Shown in pieces: positions 1-6,947 of a stretch of DNA of 12,753 bases. The stretch comes from JAQVUB01 sp033809415. Lineage in GTDB: Bacteria; Verrucomicrobiota; Lentisphaeria; Oligosphaerales; Oligosphaeraceae. Under the pieces are notes generated by a model that saw only the letters and a program-made list of their open reading frames with translations, did no database searches and was not told where the DNA came from. A program made the position numbers and the translations under genes. Numbering within the stretch: position 1 is the stretch's first letter; each line of letters starts with the position of its first letter. Where the stretch lies: assembly GCA_033809415.1 (NCBI GenBank), contig JAPXLT010000121.1:1-12753 (forward strand). The letters run 5' to 3'.

Positions 1-1042
1 GATCCATTTCGAGCAGTTCGAGTTGCTGGAGTTGATGAAGTTCGTCGCCTTTCAGCAGCCAGGGTGAAAAGCCGGTCAGTTCTTCGAATTCCCTGCAATT
101 CCATCCGGCGGTCGTTCGCAGTCCGAATGCGAGGATTTCTGCGGCGCGTTTTTCCGGTGGTAGGATATCGTCGATTTGCGGGGCATGATTCAGCCAGTCC
201 TCGAGGGTATGCGGGTTTGCCGGTCGGTTGATTCCGTTGAAAGAGACTGCGGCCGGACCGCATCCCAGGCAGGTTTGCCCGTGCCAGATTTCAAAATTGT
301 GGCGGCAGAACTTATTCTGCCGTGCAAAATTGGAGATTTCGTATCTGAAGAGTCCATGGGCATTGAGAATTTGATCCGTGGTCTTCCAGAATGTACAGAA
401 CTCTTCTTCGTCAGTGGCGGCCGTCATTCGTTGTGCCAGTGGTGTATCTTCCTCGAAGATCAGGGAGTAGGCAGAGAGGTGATCCGGGGTCATGTCGCAG
501 GCAAGTTTCAAGTCCTCTTCCCAGTCTTGCAGTGTCTGCCCGGGGACATTGAAAATCAGATCGAGATTCAGTTGCAACCTTGCATTTTGCTTGATCAGCG
601 GATAAATATTCTGCAAGTTTTCGAGGGTGCCCTTGCGTCCCAGAATCTTGCGTATTTTCGGGTTGAATGACTGTATGCCCAGGCTGATGCGGTTGACACC
701 GAATTCGGTGGCCACTTGCAGTTTTTCCGCAGTCAGCGAATTTGGATTGGCCTCCATCGAGAATTCGCAGTCCGGCAGCAGGGTGAAGTGCTTTCGGATC
801 AGTTCGAGAAGGTTAGTTAATTCTGCAATGCTTAACGACGAGGGAGTGCCGCCGCCTAAGAAAACCGAACGCAACGGGCGGGTCTGGCTGGAATTCAGGG
901 AGAATTCTTCCTCGAGGCGAAGAAGATATTTCTGGCGCAGCTCGTGACTGGAATCCGGGATCGAATAAAAAGCGCAGTAATCACATTTTCCTTCACAGAA
1001 GGGGATATGTACATATAAGGAATGAAAAGCAGAAGGTGACAT
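1..1042 (-). CDS. hemW: HemW-like radical SAM protein (heme chaperone), 3' end cut by the window edge
   Basis: The minus strand is open from the ATG at 1042 to the window edge (347 codons, no stop), so the C-terminus is missing. The protein begins MSPSAFHSLYVHIPFC. It carries the radical SAM cluster motif Cx3Cx2C at C16, C20 and C23, then GGGTPS (63-68), MEANP (96-100), GVNRISLGIQSF (115-126), YEISNFA (234-240), CRHN (246-249) and LGCGPAA (259-265). These are HemW hallmarks, the protein formerly annotated as oxygen-independent coproporphyrinogen oxidase-like. HemW binds heme and a [4Fe-4S] cluster and delivers heme to respiratory enzymes in the cytoplasm. HemW proteins are usually about 375-400 residues, so some 30-50 are lost. 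The Cx3Cx2C spacing alone does not separate HemW from HemN; the CRHN and GCGPAA region and the short N-terminus favour HemW. No clear Shine-Dalgarno is visible. A palindromic repeat separates it from prmC upstream. Confidence 0.93.
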   Translation of the reverse strand, partial: MSPSAFHSLYVHIPFCEGKCDYCAFYSIPDSSHELRQKYLLRLEEEFSLNSSQTRPLRSVFLGGGTPSSLSIAELTNLLELIRKHFTLLPDCEFSMEANPNSLTAEKLQVATEFGVNRISLGIQSFNPKIRKILGRKGTLENLQNIYPLIKQNARLQLNLDLIFNVPGQTLQDWEEDLKLACDMTPDHLSAYSLIFEEDTPLAQRMTAATDEEEFCTFWKTTDQILNAHGLFRYEISNFARQNKFCRHNFEIWHGQTCLGCGPAAVSFNGINRPANPHTLEDWLNHAPQIDDILPPEKRAAEILAFGLRTTAGWNCREFEELTGFSPWLLKGDELHQLQQLELLEMD

Positions 1043-1065
1043 ATCAGGCGGGTCTTCGCGTTACT

Positions 1066-1134
1066 TTTTACCACGAACCACACGAACAGACACGAAAAGT
1101 TCGTGTTTTTTCGTGCCTTTCGTGGTTAAAAACC
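1066..1134. repeat. Head-to-head inverted pair of TTCGTG/CACGAA repeat arms between prmC and hemW
   Basis: Two copies of the interspersed repeat arm face each other. The left arm (about 1068-1099), read on the minus strand, contains TTCGTGTGGTTCGTGG. The right arm (about 1104-1133) reads TTCGTGCCTTTCGTGG on the plus strand. The transcript could fold into an imperfect hairpin. The right arm begins inside the prmC stop codon: the TAA at 1126-1128 is part of the TTTTTAACCACG edge on the minus strand. The left edge lies about 25 bases before the hemW ATG. The hairpin might attenuate transcription or protect the mRNA, but no uridine tract typical of an intrinsic terminator follows it. Confidence 0.85.
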
Positions 1135-1959
1135 TCTTCGAGCGATGGCGATGCGGTCATGGCCGGCGTAATCCTTGCGGATGCGAACTTCGCGCCAGTG
1201 ATCATGAAGCAGGAGGTCGCGGACAGCATTTCCCTGCGTCGAGCCGATCTCGAGAAGCATCCAGGCATCCGGCAGAAGGTATTCCGGTGCTTCACGGATA
1301 ATTCGGCGCAACAGATCGAGACCGTCTTCACCGCTCAGCAGGGCCAGTTCCGGTTCGTAATCACGGACAACGGAAGGCAGTTCAGCGTACTCCTGCCTCG
1401 AAACATAGGGCGGATTGGCAGTCAAAAGCGAAAAGCGGGCCTCGAGTGGAAAAGGCTGAAAAAGGTCACCATGGAAAAAAGTGACATTGTGCAAATGGTT
1501 TTTCTGCTGGTTGAGCCTAGCCCAATGCAAGGCTTGCTCGGAGAGATCGCAAGCCATGAAGGTTGTCTGCGGCAGATTCTTGGCCATGGCCAGTGCGATC
1601 GCTCCGGAACCCGTGCAGAGATCGCAGACGATGCCGTAACCGGGATAGAGGCGCAGCGCTTCCTCGACAAGGATTTCCGTTTCCGGGCGGGGAATGAGGA
1701 CTCCCGGCCCGACAAGCAGCTCCAGGCAATGGAATTCTGTATTTCCGAGAAGATATTGGAGGGGTTCTCCGTTGATTCTGCGTTGCAGTAGGTCATCGAG
1801 GCTGTGTTGTGCGGCGGGTGGGAGTGTGTCAGCCCCAGCATGCAGTTTGAATACTTCGCGGATTTGATCCAGCATCCAGCGTGCTTCCTGTTGCGCATTA
1901 CTGCAATTGCCTGCATCGAGTTTTTGCCGGGCATATTGTACAGCGGATTGCAGATTCAC
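1126..1959 (-). CDS. prmC: Peptide chain release factor N5-glutamine methyltransferase PrmC
   Basis: PrmC methylates the glutamine of the GGQ motif in release factors RF1 and RF2 using S-adenosylmethionine, which supports efficient translation termination. From the GTG at 1959 the product is 277 residues, the same length as the E. coli enzyme. It shows an N-terminal helical domain, RPETE (91-95), the SAM-binding motif DLCTGSGA (113-120) and the catalytic NPPY (182-185). An open frame extends upstream to 2025, but that would overlap the permease by 56 bases and add residues that do not look like the family. The GTG start has a GAGG about 8 bases upstream and lies 10 bases after the permease stop, so the two are probably co-transcribed and may be translationally coupled. 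The stop codon is formed by the edge of an interspersed repeat. Confidence 0.95.
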   Translation of the reverse strand: MNLQSAVQYARQKLDAGNCSNAQQEARWMLDQIREVFKLHAGADTLPPAAQHSLDDLLQRRINGEPLQYLLGNTEFHCLELLVGPGVLIPRPETEILVEEALRLYPGYGIVCDLCTGSGAIALAMAKNLPQTTFMACDLSEQALHWARLNQQKNHLHNVTFFHGDLFQPFPLEARFSLLTANPPYVSRQEYAELPSVVRDYEPELALLSGEDGLDLLRRIIREAPEYLLPDAWMLLEIGSTQGNAVRDLLLHDHWREVRIRKDYAGHDRIAIARRGF

Positions 1960-1969
1960 GGCGGAAACC

Positions 1970-3415
1970 TCAACTGCGTTTATATTTTTCAGCGAAGATG
2001 GCCACGACCGTGATGAAAATACCAATCAGCATCGGGCCATAGATAATACCGATCAGGCCGTATGTGCGCAGTCCGCAAAGAATGGAGAAGAAGAGGATGC
2101 CGAAGGAGAGATTTGCCTTTCCGCCGCTCATCAGCCAGGGGCGGACGATGCCGTCGATATTACTGACTAACAGGAGTCCCCAGGCACAAAGGAAGATCGC
2201 CGCATGGGGATGTCCGGTGAAGAAGAGGTACAAGGCTGACGGGAACCAGACCAGCGCGGTGCCGACAAAGGGGATGATCGAGCAGGCTGCCGACAGCACT
2301 GCCAGGAACAGCGCTGGCAGGCCAGTCAGCCAGAAGCCGACCATGCTGGCAAGCCCTTGCACCAGTGCAGCACCCATGATGCCGACAAAAACCGTGTGCG
2401 CGGTGATTTCAATTTTGTCGCAGATCTGCTGGTAGTCATCCTCCGCAAAAGGTCCGACTTGACGGAAAAAAGTCAGCAGGAAACGTCCCTTATAGAATAC
2501 AAAGAAGAGGACGATGACCATTAAAAACAGGCTGAAAAGAATACCCCAGATTGCAGAGATCGCCCGTAAGGTAATAAATTGGAATAAGGAAAGAATTTTA
2601 CGTGACAGGATCAGCAGATTTTTTTTCAGCAGATCAACAATCACCGACAACTCGTCAGATTGTCCCGTTTCGGTTATCTGAGGTGTTTCGGGATAATCAG
2701 ACTCCCCGAGTTCTGGCAATGGAACGGATTCGATGATTGCATGATCGGGATGGTCTTCAGGAAAGGAAAAGAGTTCCGGGGAGTCCAGAAAATCAGCGAG
2801 TTCCTGAAGCAGGAAATTTCCGGTGCTGGAATTTTGAATTTTTTTCAGGGTCTGCTGCGTTTTCTCAGCTTCATAAAAGTCATTGATTTTTTTGGCCAGT
2901 TCTCCGGATTGCAGGCTATGCAGTCCCCGGTTGACCAGCTGTTTTCCCTGTACGAATGCGGAGTGGAAGAAGAAAACGACCGGGAAGGCAACCAGCATAA
3001 CAATCAGGGCGACCGACAACCCGGCAGCCAGCTTTTTGCGACGGTCAACGATCTCCCGCGCCAACTGAACGGGGGGAGTCAATAAATGCCGGGAGAAAAA
3101 AGCCGCTATCGCGAGGCTGATGCGTCGGCAGATACCGCCTGGACCACGAGCCTGCAGGGCATCCCTGCAACGTTCTGCCAATCTGCCCAGTGCCTGCCCT
3201 GGTGAAAGCCGACTCCAGCGCCAGCGCCGCAGAAAACGGCAGCATTTTCGCAGGTAAGACGAAATGGTGAGGTGAAAAGGGAAGAGGACACTTCCCAGCA
3301 AGAGGGCGATAATGACGGCATGAATAAAGCTCGAGGCAAGGCGCAACAGGACCGCAGCCAGAATCAGCAGCAGCCCCAAAAAGGAAAACTTGGAAATCGT
3401 ATTGGACTTGATCAT
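1970..3415 (-). CDS. AI-2E family (PF01594) transporter/permease, unusually long
   Basis: This is a polytopic inner-membrane protein of 481 residues from the ATG at 3415. The C-terminal half is classic for the family: membrane segments near 285-308, IIPFVGTALVWFPSALYLF (380-398), IDGIVRPWLMSGGKANL (420-436) and GLRTYGLIGIIYGP (448-461). Two hydrophobic segments lie near 11-50 and another near 131-151. Family members are often about 340-400 residues. The extra length comes from an arginine-rich stretch between the second and third hydrophobic segments (about 54-125) and an acidic, proline-containing stretch (about 211-255) in the soluble central domain. Proposed substrates in this family range from autoinducer-2 to sodium/proton exchange, so the substrate here is unknown. 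The frame can be extended to an ATG at 3445, but those 10 codons (MDASPCRVPS) largely overlap an interspersed repeat, so MIKSNT is preferred. Neither start has a strong Shine-Dalgarno. Confidence 0.88.
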   Translation of the reverse strand: MIKSNTISKFSFLGLLLILAAVLLRLASSFIHAVIIALLLGSVLFPFHLTISSYLRKCCRFLRRWRWSRLSPGQALGRLAERCRDALQARGPGGICRRISLAIAAFFSRHLLTPPVQLAREIVDRRKKLAAGLSVALIVMLVAFPVVFFFHSAFVQGKQLVNRGLHSLQSGELAKKINDFYEAEKTQQTLKKIQNSSTGNFLLQELADFLDSPELFSFPEDHPDHAIIESVPLPELGESDYPETPQITETGQSDELSVIVDLLKKNLLILSRKILSLFQFITLRAISAIWGILFSLFLMVIVLFFVFYKGRFLLTFFRQVGPFAEDDYQQICDKIEITAHTVFVGIMGAALVQGLASMVGFWLTGLPALFLAVLSAACSIIPFVGTALVWFPSALYLFFTGHPHAAIFLCAWGLLLVSNIDGIVRPWLMSGGKANLSFGILFFSILCGLRTYGLIGIIYGPMLIGIFITVVAIFAEKYKRS

Positions 3416-3426
3416 GGACGGGACAC

Positions 3427-3479
3427 GGCACGGGCTGGCATCCACAACTCATTTTTTGACCATGAAAGGCACGAAAATT
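3427..3479 (-). repeat. Opposite-strand copy of the composite interspersed repeat at the permease 5' end
   Basis: Read on the plus strand, this stretch lines up with the reverse complement of the repeat at 11308-11390. It has a GGCACGGGCT module (GGCGTGGGCT in the other copy), then CATCCACAACTCAT (CACCCACAACCCAT), then a T-run, then the arm GACCATGAAAGGCACGAAAA. It fills most of the space between the LOG-family gene and the permease, and overlaps the first codons of the longest possible permease frame. Confidence 0.75.
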
Positions 3480-3485
3480 CTGTTG

Positions 3486-4325
3486 TTAGATTTTGTAGAA
3501 CTGTTTGATTTGGTTCCAGCCTTCCCATGCGGATTCGCAGTATTTGAATAGTTTGAGGTCTTTTTCGCAGATATATCCGCGTTCGAGGAAGATGTCCCAA
3601 TTGATGATTTTTTCCCAGTATTCTCGGCCAAAGAGCAGGATTGGGATTGGTTGAATGATACCCGTCTGCACGAGTGTCAGCGCTTCGAAGAGTTCATCCA
3701 TGGTGCCGAAACCGCCGGGGAAACATCCCAACGCCTTTGCCCGCTTCATGAAGTGCATTTTTCTTATGGAGAAATAATGCAGGTTGAAGTTTAAGCCTTC
3801 GGTGATATAGGGATTTGCGTGTTGTTCAAAGGGGAGACTGATATTCAGACCGACCGAGATTCCTCCCATATCCGCTGAACCACGATTGCCGGCTTCCATA
3901 ATCCCACCGCCTCCGCCAGTGCAGACGACAAACTGGAAGCCGTCCGTTGTATTCTGATCATAGGTGGTGACAATGCCGGCAAACTCCCGGGCTATCTGAT
4001 AGTACTTGCTTTCTTCCAACTGTGTTTTTGCAAAGCGTACCTGACGCTGTAATTCTTCATCCTGTGGATTCTTTTCAAGTTCCGTCTCGGCTTTTTTCAG
4101 TTGCTTTTCCGCCACGTCCGGGGGCAGGGTACGTGCGCTGCCAAAGACGACGATCGTGGATTCCACGCCGAATTTCAACATGGTGACTTCGGGTTTCAGA
4201 TATTCGGCTTCCAGACGCAAAGCGCGACAGGCATCCGAATTGAGAAACTCGATGTCTTCAAAGGCCTTCACTGCACTGTTTTTACGACTTAGTTTTTTGA
4301 CTTCAGTGGGGTCAAGATTGGACAT
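3486..4325 (-). CDS. LOG family (TIGR00730-type) Rossmann-fold protein
   Basis: The 279-residue product has the LOG signature PGGFGTMDE (203-211). It also shows a Rossmann-type start IVVFGSART (58-66), the glycine-rich TGGGGGIMEAGNRG (136-149) and RKMHFMKRA (188-196). Characterised LOG proteins are phosphoribohydrolases that release base from nucleoside 5'-monophosphates (cytokinin activation in plants), and many bacterial members are mislabelled lysine decarboxylases. The substrate here cannot be told from sequence. About 55 extra N-terminal residues and a charged, probably helical insertion (about 70-108, rich in K, E and Q) separate the first strand from the glycine-rich loop, as in the larger bacterial subgroup. 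The ATG at 4325 has AAGGA 7-8 bases upstream. It follows the paralog at 4383 by 57 bases and may share its transcript. Confidence 0.92.
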   Translation of the reverse strand: MSNLDPTEVKKLSRKNSAVKAFEDIEFLNSDACRALRLEAEYLKPEVTMLKFGVESTIVVFGSARTLPPDVAEKQLKKAETELEKNPQDEELQRQVRFAKTQLEESKYYQIAREFAGIVTTYDQNTTDGFQFVVCTGGGGGIMEAGNRGSADMGGISVGLNISLPFEQHANPYITEGLNFNLHYFSIRKMHFMKRAKALGCFPGGFGTMDELFEALTLVQTGIIQPIPILLFGREYWEKIINWDIFLERGYICEKDLKLFKYCESAWEGWNQIKQFYKI

Positions 4326-4382
4326 TAGCTTTCCTTGAAAGAGGGTGAATAAAATGGCGGGGTGATCCCAATGGCCGACTTA

Positions 4383-5489
4383 TTACGGCTGCGGTGGTGG
4401 CATGCCATCCGGCGGCATGCCATCCGGCGGCATACCGCCTTCCGGATTCTGCTGTGTCATAGCGGCTTCTTTGGCCAGTTTGATTTGTTCGGCAACCTGC
4501 TGGGGCATCCATTCGATTTCATCATTTTCATTGGGTGCTTGGATGTATCCTCGCTCAGCAAAGCGTTTCGGGGTCTCGATTGCGGTCAGTTTATCTTTTG
4601 CCTGTTGAGTCAGGATGTTGAAAATTCTTGTGTGCAGCTCATGCCGCGGGAGCCAGAATTCCGCTTTGGCGGTTTTGATGCTGGCGCCCGTTTTGTTTGT
4701 ATCCGGGACATATCCGGAAGTATGGAAAGCCGGCGGCAGTTCCTGGCGTTTCAGGTCATCGATTCTGCTGGCGATTTTGGCGTCATAGAGATCATTTTCC
4801 CGGCGAACATATTCGTCGATTTTGATGACGTTTTGTTCCCGGTAAAAACGGGCTTCCGTATCGGCATCGAGATCCCTCCTGCTGATGTAGCGTTTGCCGA
4901 TCAGAATGCGCTCGGCAGTGATGGCGGAAAAGATGCCATAGACATCGGTGTTGGTTCCCAAGCCCTGGCGCAGGACGATCGAGATGCGGTCGCCGATTTT
5001 GAACATTTCATATTTTTTCTGCGCATCAATTTCGAATTGCTTACGGGCAGAGTCCGGCAGTTCGATCTTGACACGTTTGACGATGTCAGCTGTTTTCATG
5101 TTGACAATTTCTTCCAGGGTTTCCTTGGGTTTGGCGATGGGCCATTTCCATTCGTTTGTACTCACTCCCCTGAGATTCTTGAAATTTCCCAGTTTTGGAA
5201 TTTCCTGTCCACGCTGGGTCATCAGGATGATGAAGCGGGTAGTCGAATCCCGAGTGACCATTTTTGCTACGGTCTCATCGACATATTGCTTGATTTCCTT
5301 GAGGATTCCGTCACGCTCGATGCGCCAATCAACGGTTTCGACTTTTTCGGTCTCCTCCTCATCTTCATCGTCAAGGTTTTCAGCCGGCGCAGTCTGTTGT
5401 GCATTCATCACTTGGAGTGTGAAGGCAAGGCTGAAGGTCATCATGAGTTTACAAAGAAATGCAGGGTAGAGGCGTTTCATAATATCCAT
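4383..5489 (-). CDS. Exported protein of unknown function, paralog A (PPDGM repeats at C-terminus)
   Basis: I do not recognise this family. The 368-residue product starts with a basic then hydrophobic segment ending VMNA (27-30), which looks like a Sec signal peptide, followed by a very acidic linker (about 37-52). A central region has YEMFKIGDRISIVLR (160-174), GIFSAITAERILIGKRYI (185-202) and a charged stretch after it. The same pattern recurs in the upstream neighbour, so the two are paralogs. The core resembles a small beta-barrel (SH3-like) module, but that is a guess. The C-terminus ends in proline/glycine/methionine repeats (351-366). The start is uncertain: AAGGAG at 5506-5501 is 5 bases from a TTG at 5495 and 11 bases from the ATG at 5489, and an ATG at 5480 would also keep the signal peptide. 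Confidence 0.85.
   Translation of the reverse strand: MDIMKRLYPAFLCKLMMTFSLAFTLQVMNAQQTAPAENLDDEDEEETEKVETVDWRIERDGILKEIKQYVDETVAKMVTRDSTTRFIILMTQRGQEIPKLGNFKNLRGVSTNEWKWPIAKPKETLEEIVNMKTADIVKRVKIELPDSARKQFEIDAQKKYEMFKIGDRISIVLRQGLGTNTDVYGIFSAITAERILIGKRYISRRDLDADTEARFYREQNVIKIDEYVRRENDLYDAKIASRIDDLKRQELPPAFHTSGYVPDTNKTGASIKTAKAEFWLPRHELHTRIFNILTQQAKDKLTAIETPKRFAERGYIQAPNENDEIEWMPQQVAEQIKLAKEAAMTQQNPEGGMPPDGMPPDGMPPPQP
4399..4443 (-). repeat. Three 15-bp tandem repeats encoding the PPDGM tail of paralog A
   Basis: The plus strand reads GGCATGCCATCCGGC twice in a row (4399-4413 and 4414-4428), then a diverged third unit (4429-4443). The unit is in frame and encodes the PPDGM-type tail. Near-identity of the first two units suggests recent slippage, so copy number may vary between strains. 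Confidence 0.9.
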
Positions 5490-5575
5490 GGTCAATACTT
5501 CTCCTTTGGATGGGACGGGGCGTGAATCTAAACAGACAAAATGATTCAGCCTGACTTCTTAGGTTCTTACAACAT

Positions 5576-6433
5576 TCAGAACAGATTTTTCAGGCTTTGC
5601 AGAATTCCGGCAGGTTGCCATTCCTTTTTACTTTCGTGATACTTGAATTTTTGTTCAGTAAAGCGTTTCTTTTCAATTTCCGGACGGAGCTTTTCCGCAG
5701 TTTCTTTGCGGAGCCGGGTTAATTCTTGCTGAAGAACCACTCCGGCTGCCACCCAGTTCTTCGGATTCAGAAGCTCGTTGTTGTCGTTGCTGATTGCATA
5801 ATATCCTGCCGTGCGCATTTTTTCCGGAAGGATTTCGAGGAGAAAATGATCGGTTGAATTTTTAAGGATTGCCATTTGCATGTTATTTTGCCTGGTCACA
5901 TAATTCTGTCTCAAATCTTGTGTTTTCATGGCATCGAATGCGTTGCGCTGCTCTTCTGCGATATCTTTGATTGGTATCCAGCGCGAGCCGATGCGGATTC
6001 TTTCCGGTGAAATGGCGCCGACGATTCCATTCGCTATCGGGTTTGATTTGATCCGCGTCCGAATGCTGACCTGATCTCCGACCCGATAGAGCGGGTAGAT
6101 TTGTTCGGCTTCTTGTACCAGTGTTTGCAATGCTTTGAGGGGTCTGGCTGCCAAAGCCGCTTTTTCCGCGTCTTTCCGGGCTTCAGCGAAAATTTCATCA
6201 GCTGACTGCTTCGGTTCAGGAGCCGGCAGCTGAATATTCAGGGAGGCCGCTGCGCTCTCGAGGGTGACGGTGGCTTCAACCTGCTCTTTGACTTCCTGCT
6301 CGACGCGAGCAAAGATTTCAGCTCGGGTTTTCCTCCAGCCTTTCAGTTCTTCTGCAGATTGAAGAGGGAGGCCAAGGCAGCAAAGAACGGCAAAAAAGAT
6401 GATGAAATTGAATTGAAATCGTAAAGTGAACAT
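5576..6433 (-). CDS. Exported protein of unknown function, paralog B
   Basis: The family is not recognised. From the ATG at 6433 the product is 285 residues. A hydrophobic N-terminus (about 5-26, ending LPLQSA) looks like a signal peptide. An alanine/glutamate-rich, probably helical region follows (about 30-110). The core has IYPLYRVGDQVSIRTR (112-127) and GIVGAISPERIRIGSRWIP (136-154), which aligns with the downstream gene, as do LPEKMRTAGYY (202-212) and KKRFTEQKF (255-263). The frame stays open to a TTG at 6487, but those codons are translated repeat DNA (MFDFRIFFVPFRV), so the ATG is preferred. No Shine-Dalgarno precedes it, because the repeat lies directly against the start codon. A promoter-like element lies at 6539-6512. 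Paralog A follows after 86 bases. Confidence 0.85.
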   Translation of the reverse strand: MFTLRFQFNFIIFFAVLCCLGLPLQSAEELKGWRKTRAEIFARVEQEVKEQVEATVTLESAAASLNIQLPAPEPKQSADEIFAEARKDAEKAALAARPLKALQTLVQEAEQIYPLYRVGDQVSIRTRIKSNPIANGIVGAISPERIRIGSRWIPIKDIAEEQRNAFDAMKTQDLRQNYVTRQNNMQMAILKNSTDHFLLEILPEKMRTAGYYAISNDNNELLNPKNWVAAGVVLQQELTRLRKETAEKLRPEIEKKRFTEQKFKYHESKKEWQPAGILQSLKNLF

Positions 6434-6476
6434 TTTTAACAACGAAAGGACACGGAAAGGCACAAAAAAAATTCTA
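6434..6476 (-). repeat. Repeat arm in the leader of paralog B
   Basis: On the minus strand the leader reads a T-run, then GTGCCTTTCCGTGTCCTTTC, then GTTGTTAAAA directly before the ATG. This is a copy of the TTCGTG-type arm seen elsewhere in the window. It fills the position where a ribosome binding site would be expected. Confidence 0.75.
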
Positions 6477-6511
6477 AAATCGAACAAGCCTCTTGAATGG
6501 ATGCTTATTAA

Positions 6512-6539
6512 AGTATAAAACCTCTACTGCTATTTTCAA
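6512..6539 (-). promoter_or_regulatory. Sigma-70-type promoter candidate for paralog B
   Basis: On the minus strand TTGAAA (6539-6534) and TATACT (6517-6512) are separated by 16 bases, close to the consensus boxes. Transcription would start near 6505, about 70 bases before the ATG at 6433, and would carry the repeat arm in the leader. Position downstream of a terminator candidate supports the call. Confidence 0.55.
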
Positions 6540-6601
6540 CCTGAACACAAAGAAATAATAAAATAACCAGTCCAAAAGAATCAGGTGCGACTTGCCGGAG
6601 T

Positions 6602-6616
6602 ATTAAAACTTTTAAT
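6602..6616. repeat. Perfect 15-bp palindrome ATTAAAACTTTTAAT
   Basis: The arms are 7 bases with one central base. It lies between the terminator candidate and the promoter candidate for paralog B, so it could be an operator. AT-rich palindromes also arise by chance. Confidence 0.4.
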
Positions 6617-6634
6617 ATTTTTCAGGGGAAAAAC

Positions 6635-6670
6635 AAAAAAACGCTTTTGCGCACTGTTTCGTCGCAAAGG
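6635..6670 (-). terminator. Intrinsic terminator candidate upstream of paralog B
   Basis: On the minus strand an 8-bp stem pairs CCTTTGCG (6670-6663) with CGCAAAAG (6651-6644), with one G-T pair and an 11-base loop. CG and then seven T residues (6641-6635) and a further T-rich stretch follow. It would end transcription arriving from the DUF1835 gene, whose stop is about 280 bases upstream. Confidence 0.65.
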
Positions 6671-6732
6671 CAATTACGGGTATGCTTGGATATTAGTGCG
6701 AACTATTTCTGATTCTTTGATACTGACAGAGA

Positions 6733-6766
6733 CATAGAAATTCCTAGAGAATCATAGCGATTCCTA
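6733..6766 (+). repeat. Two 14-bp direct repeats with a 20-bp period
   Basis: CATAGAAATTCCTA (6733-6746) and CATAGCGATTCCTA (6753-6766) match at 12 of 14 positions and are 20 bases apart start to start, close to two helical turns. This spacing would suit a regulator binding one face of the DNA. They lie upstream of the terminator candidate, so the target gene is unclear. Confidence 0.5.
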
Positions 6767-6845
6767 ATCCGGAAAATCTGTGTCCATCTGCGGATAAAAT
6801 GCACCTGGATCGCTTAATGTTTCGATTAGCACACAAGAATTTCGC

Positions 6846-6945
6846 CAAAGCAGCAAGCCATAAGTCTTGATGCAAAATATAAAATTTTCGTGTCTTTTCG
6901 TGTGGTTCGTTGTTAAAAAATAGGTTATAGGCGTCAGCCCACGCC
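6846..6945 (+). repeat. Composite interspersed repeat, copy 1
   Basis: The modules in order are CAAAGCAGCAAGCC, a variable AT-rich part, ATTTTCGTGTCTTTTCGTGT, GGTTCGTTGTTAAAAAA, and TAGGTTATAGGCGTCAGCCC followed by ACGCC. The same order occurs at 11308-11390. This copy ends 2 bases before the DUF1835 stop codon (TAA at 6950-6948). Confidence 0.85.
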
Positions 6946-6947
6946 AG

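Larger units (their letters stand above)
6434..6947. other. Gene-free spacer between the DUF1835 gene and paralog B
   Basis: These 514 bases hold no credible gene. From right to left there is the composite repeat (6846-6945), a different repeat-like stretch (about 6775-6800, with TCTGTGTCCATCTGCGGATA), a pair of direct repeats (6733-6766), the terminator candidate, a palindrome, the promoter candidate and a repeat arm. The 71-codon minus frame at 6979-6764 overlaps the DUF1835 3' end and is translated repeat DNA. Confidence 0.8.

Noticed and set aside
176..947. Plus-strand open frames of 164 and 106 codons
   Set aside because: They lie antisense to hemW, whose minus-strand frame carries strong family motifs.
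1036..1791. 251-codon plus-strand open frame
   Set aside because: It is antisense to prmC and begins in repeat DNA.
4362..5525. 387-codon plus-strand open frame
   Set aside because: It is antisense to paralog A. The minus-strand frame has a signal peptide, a Shine-Dalgarno and a homolog next door; the plus frame shows no recognisable motif.
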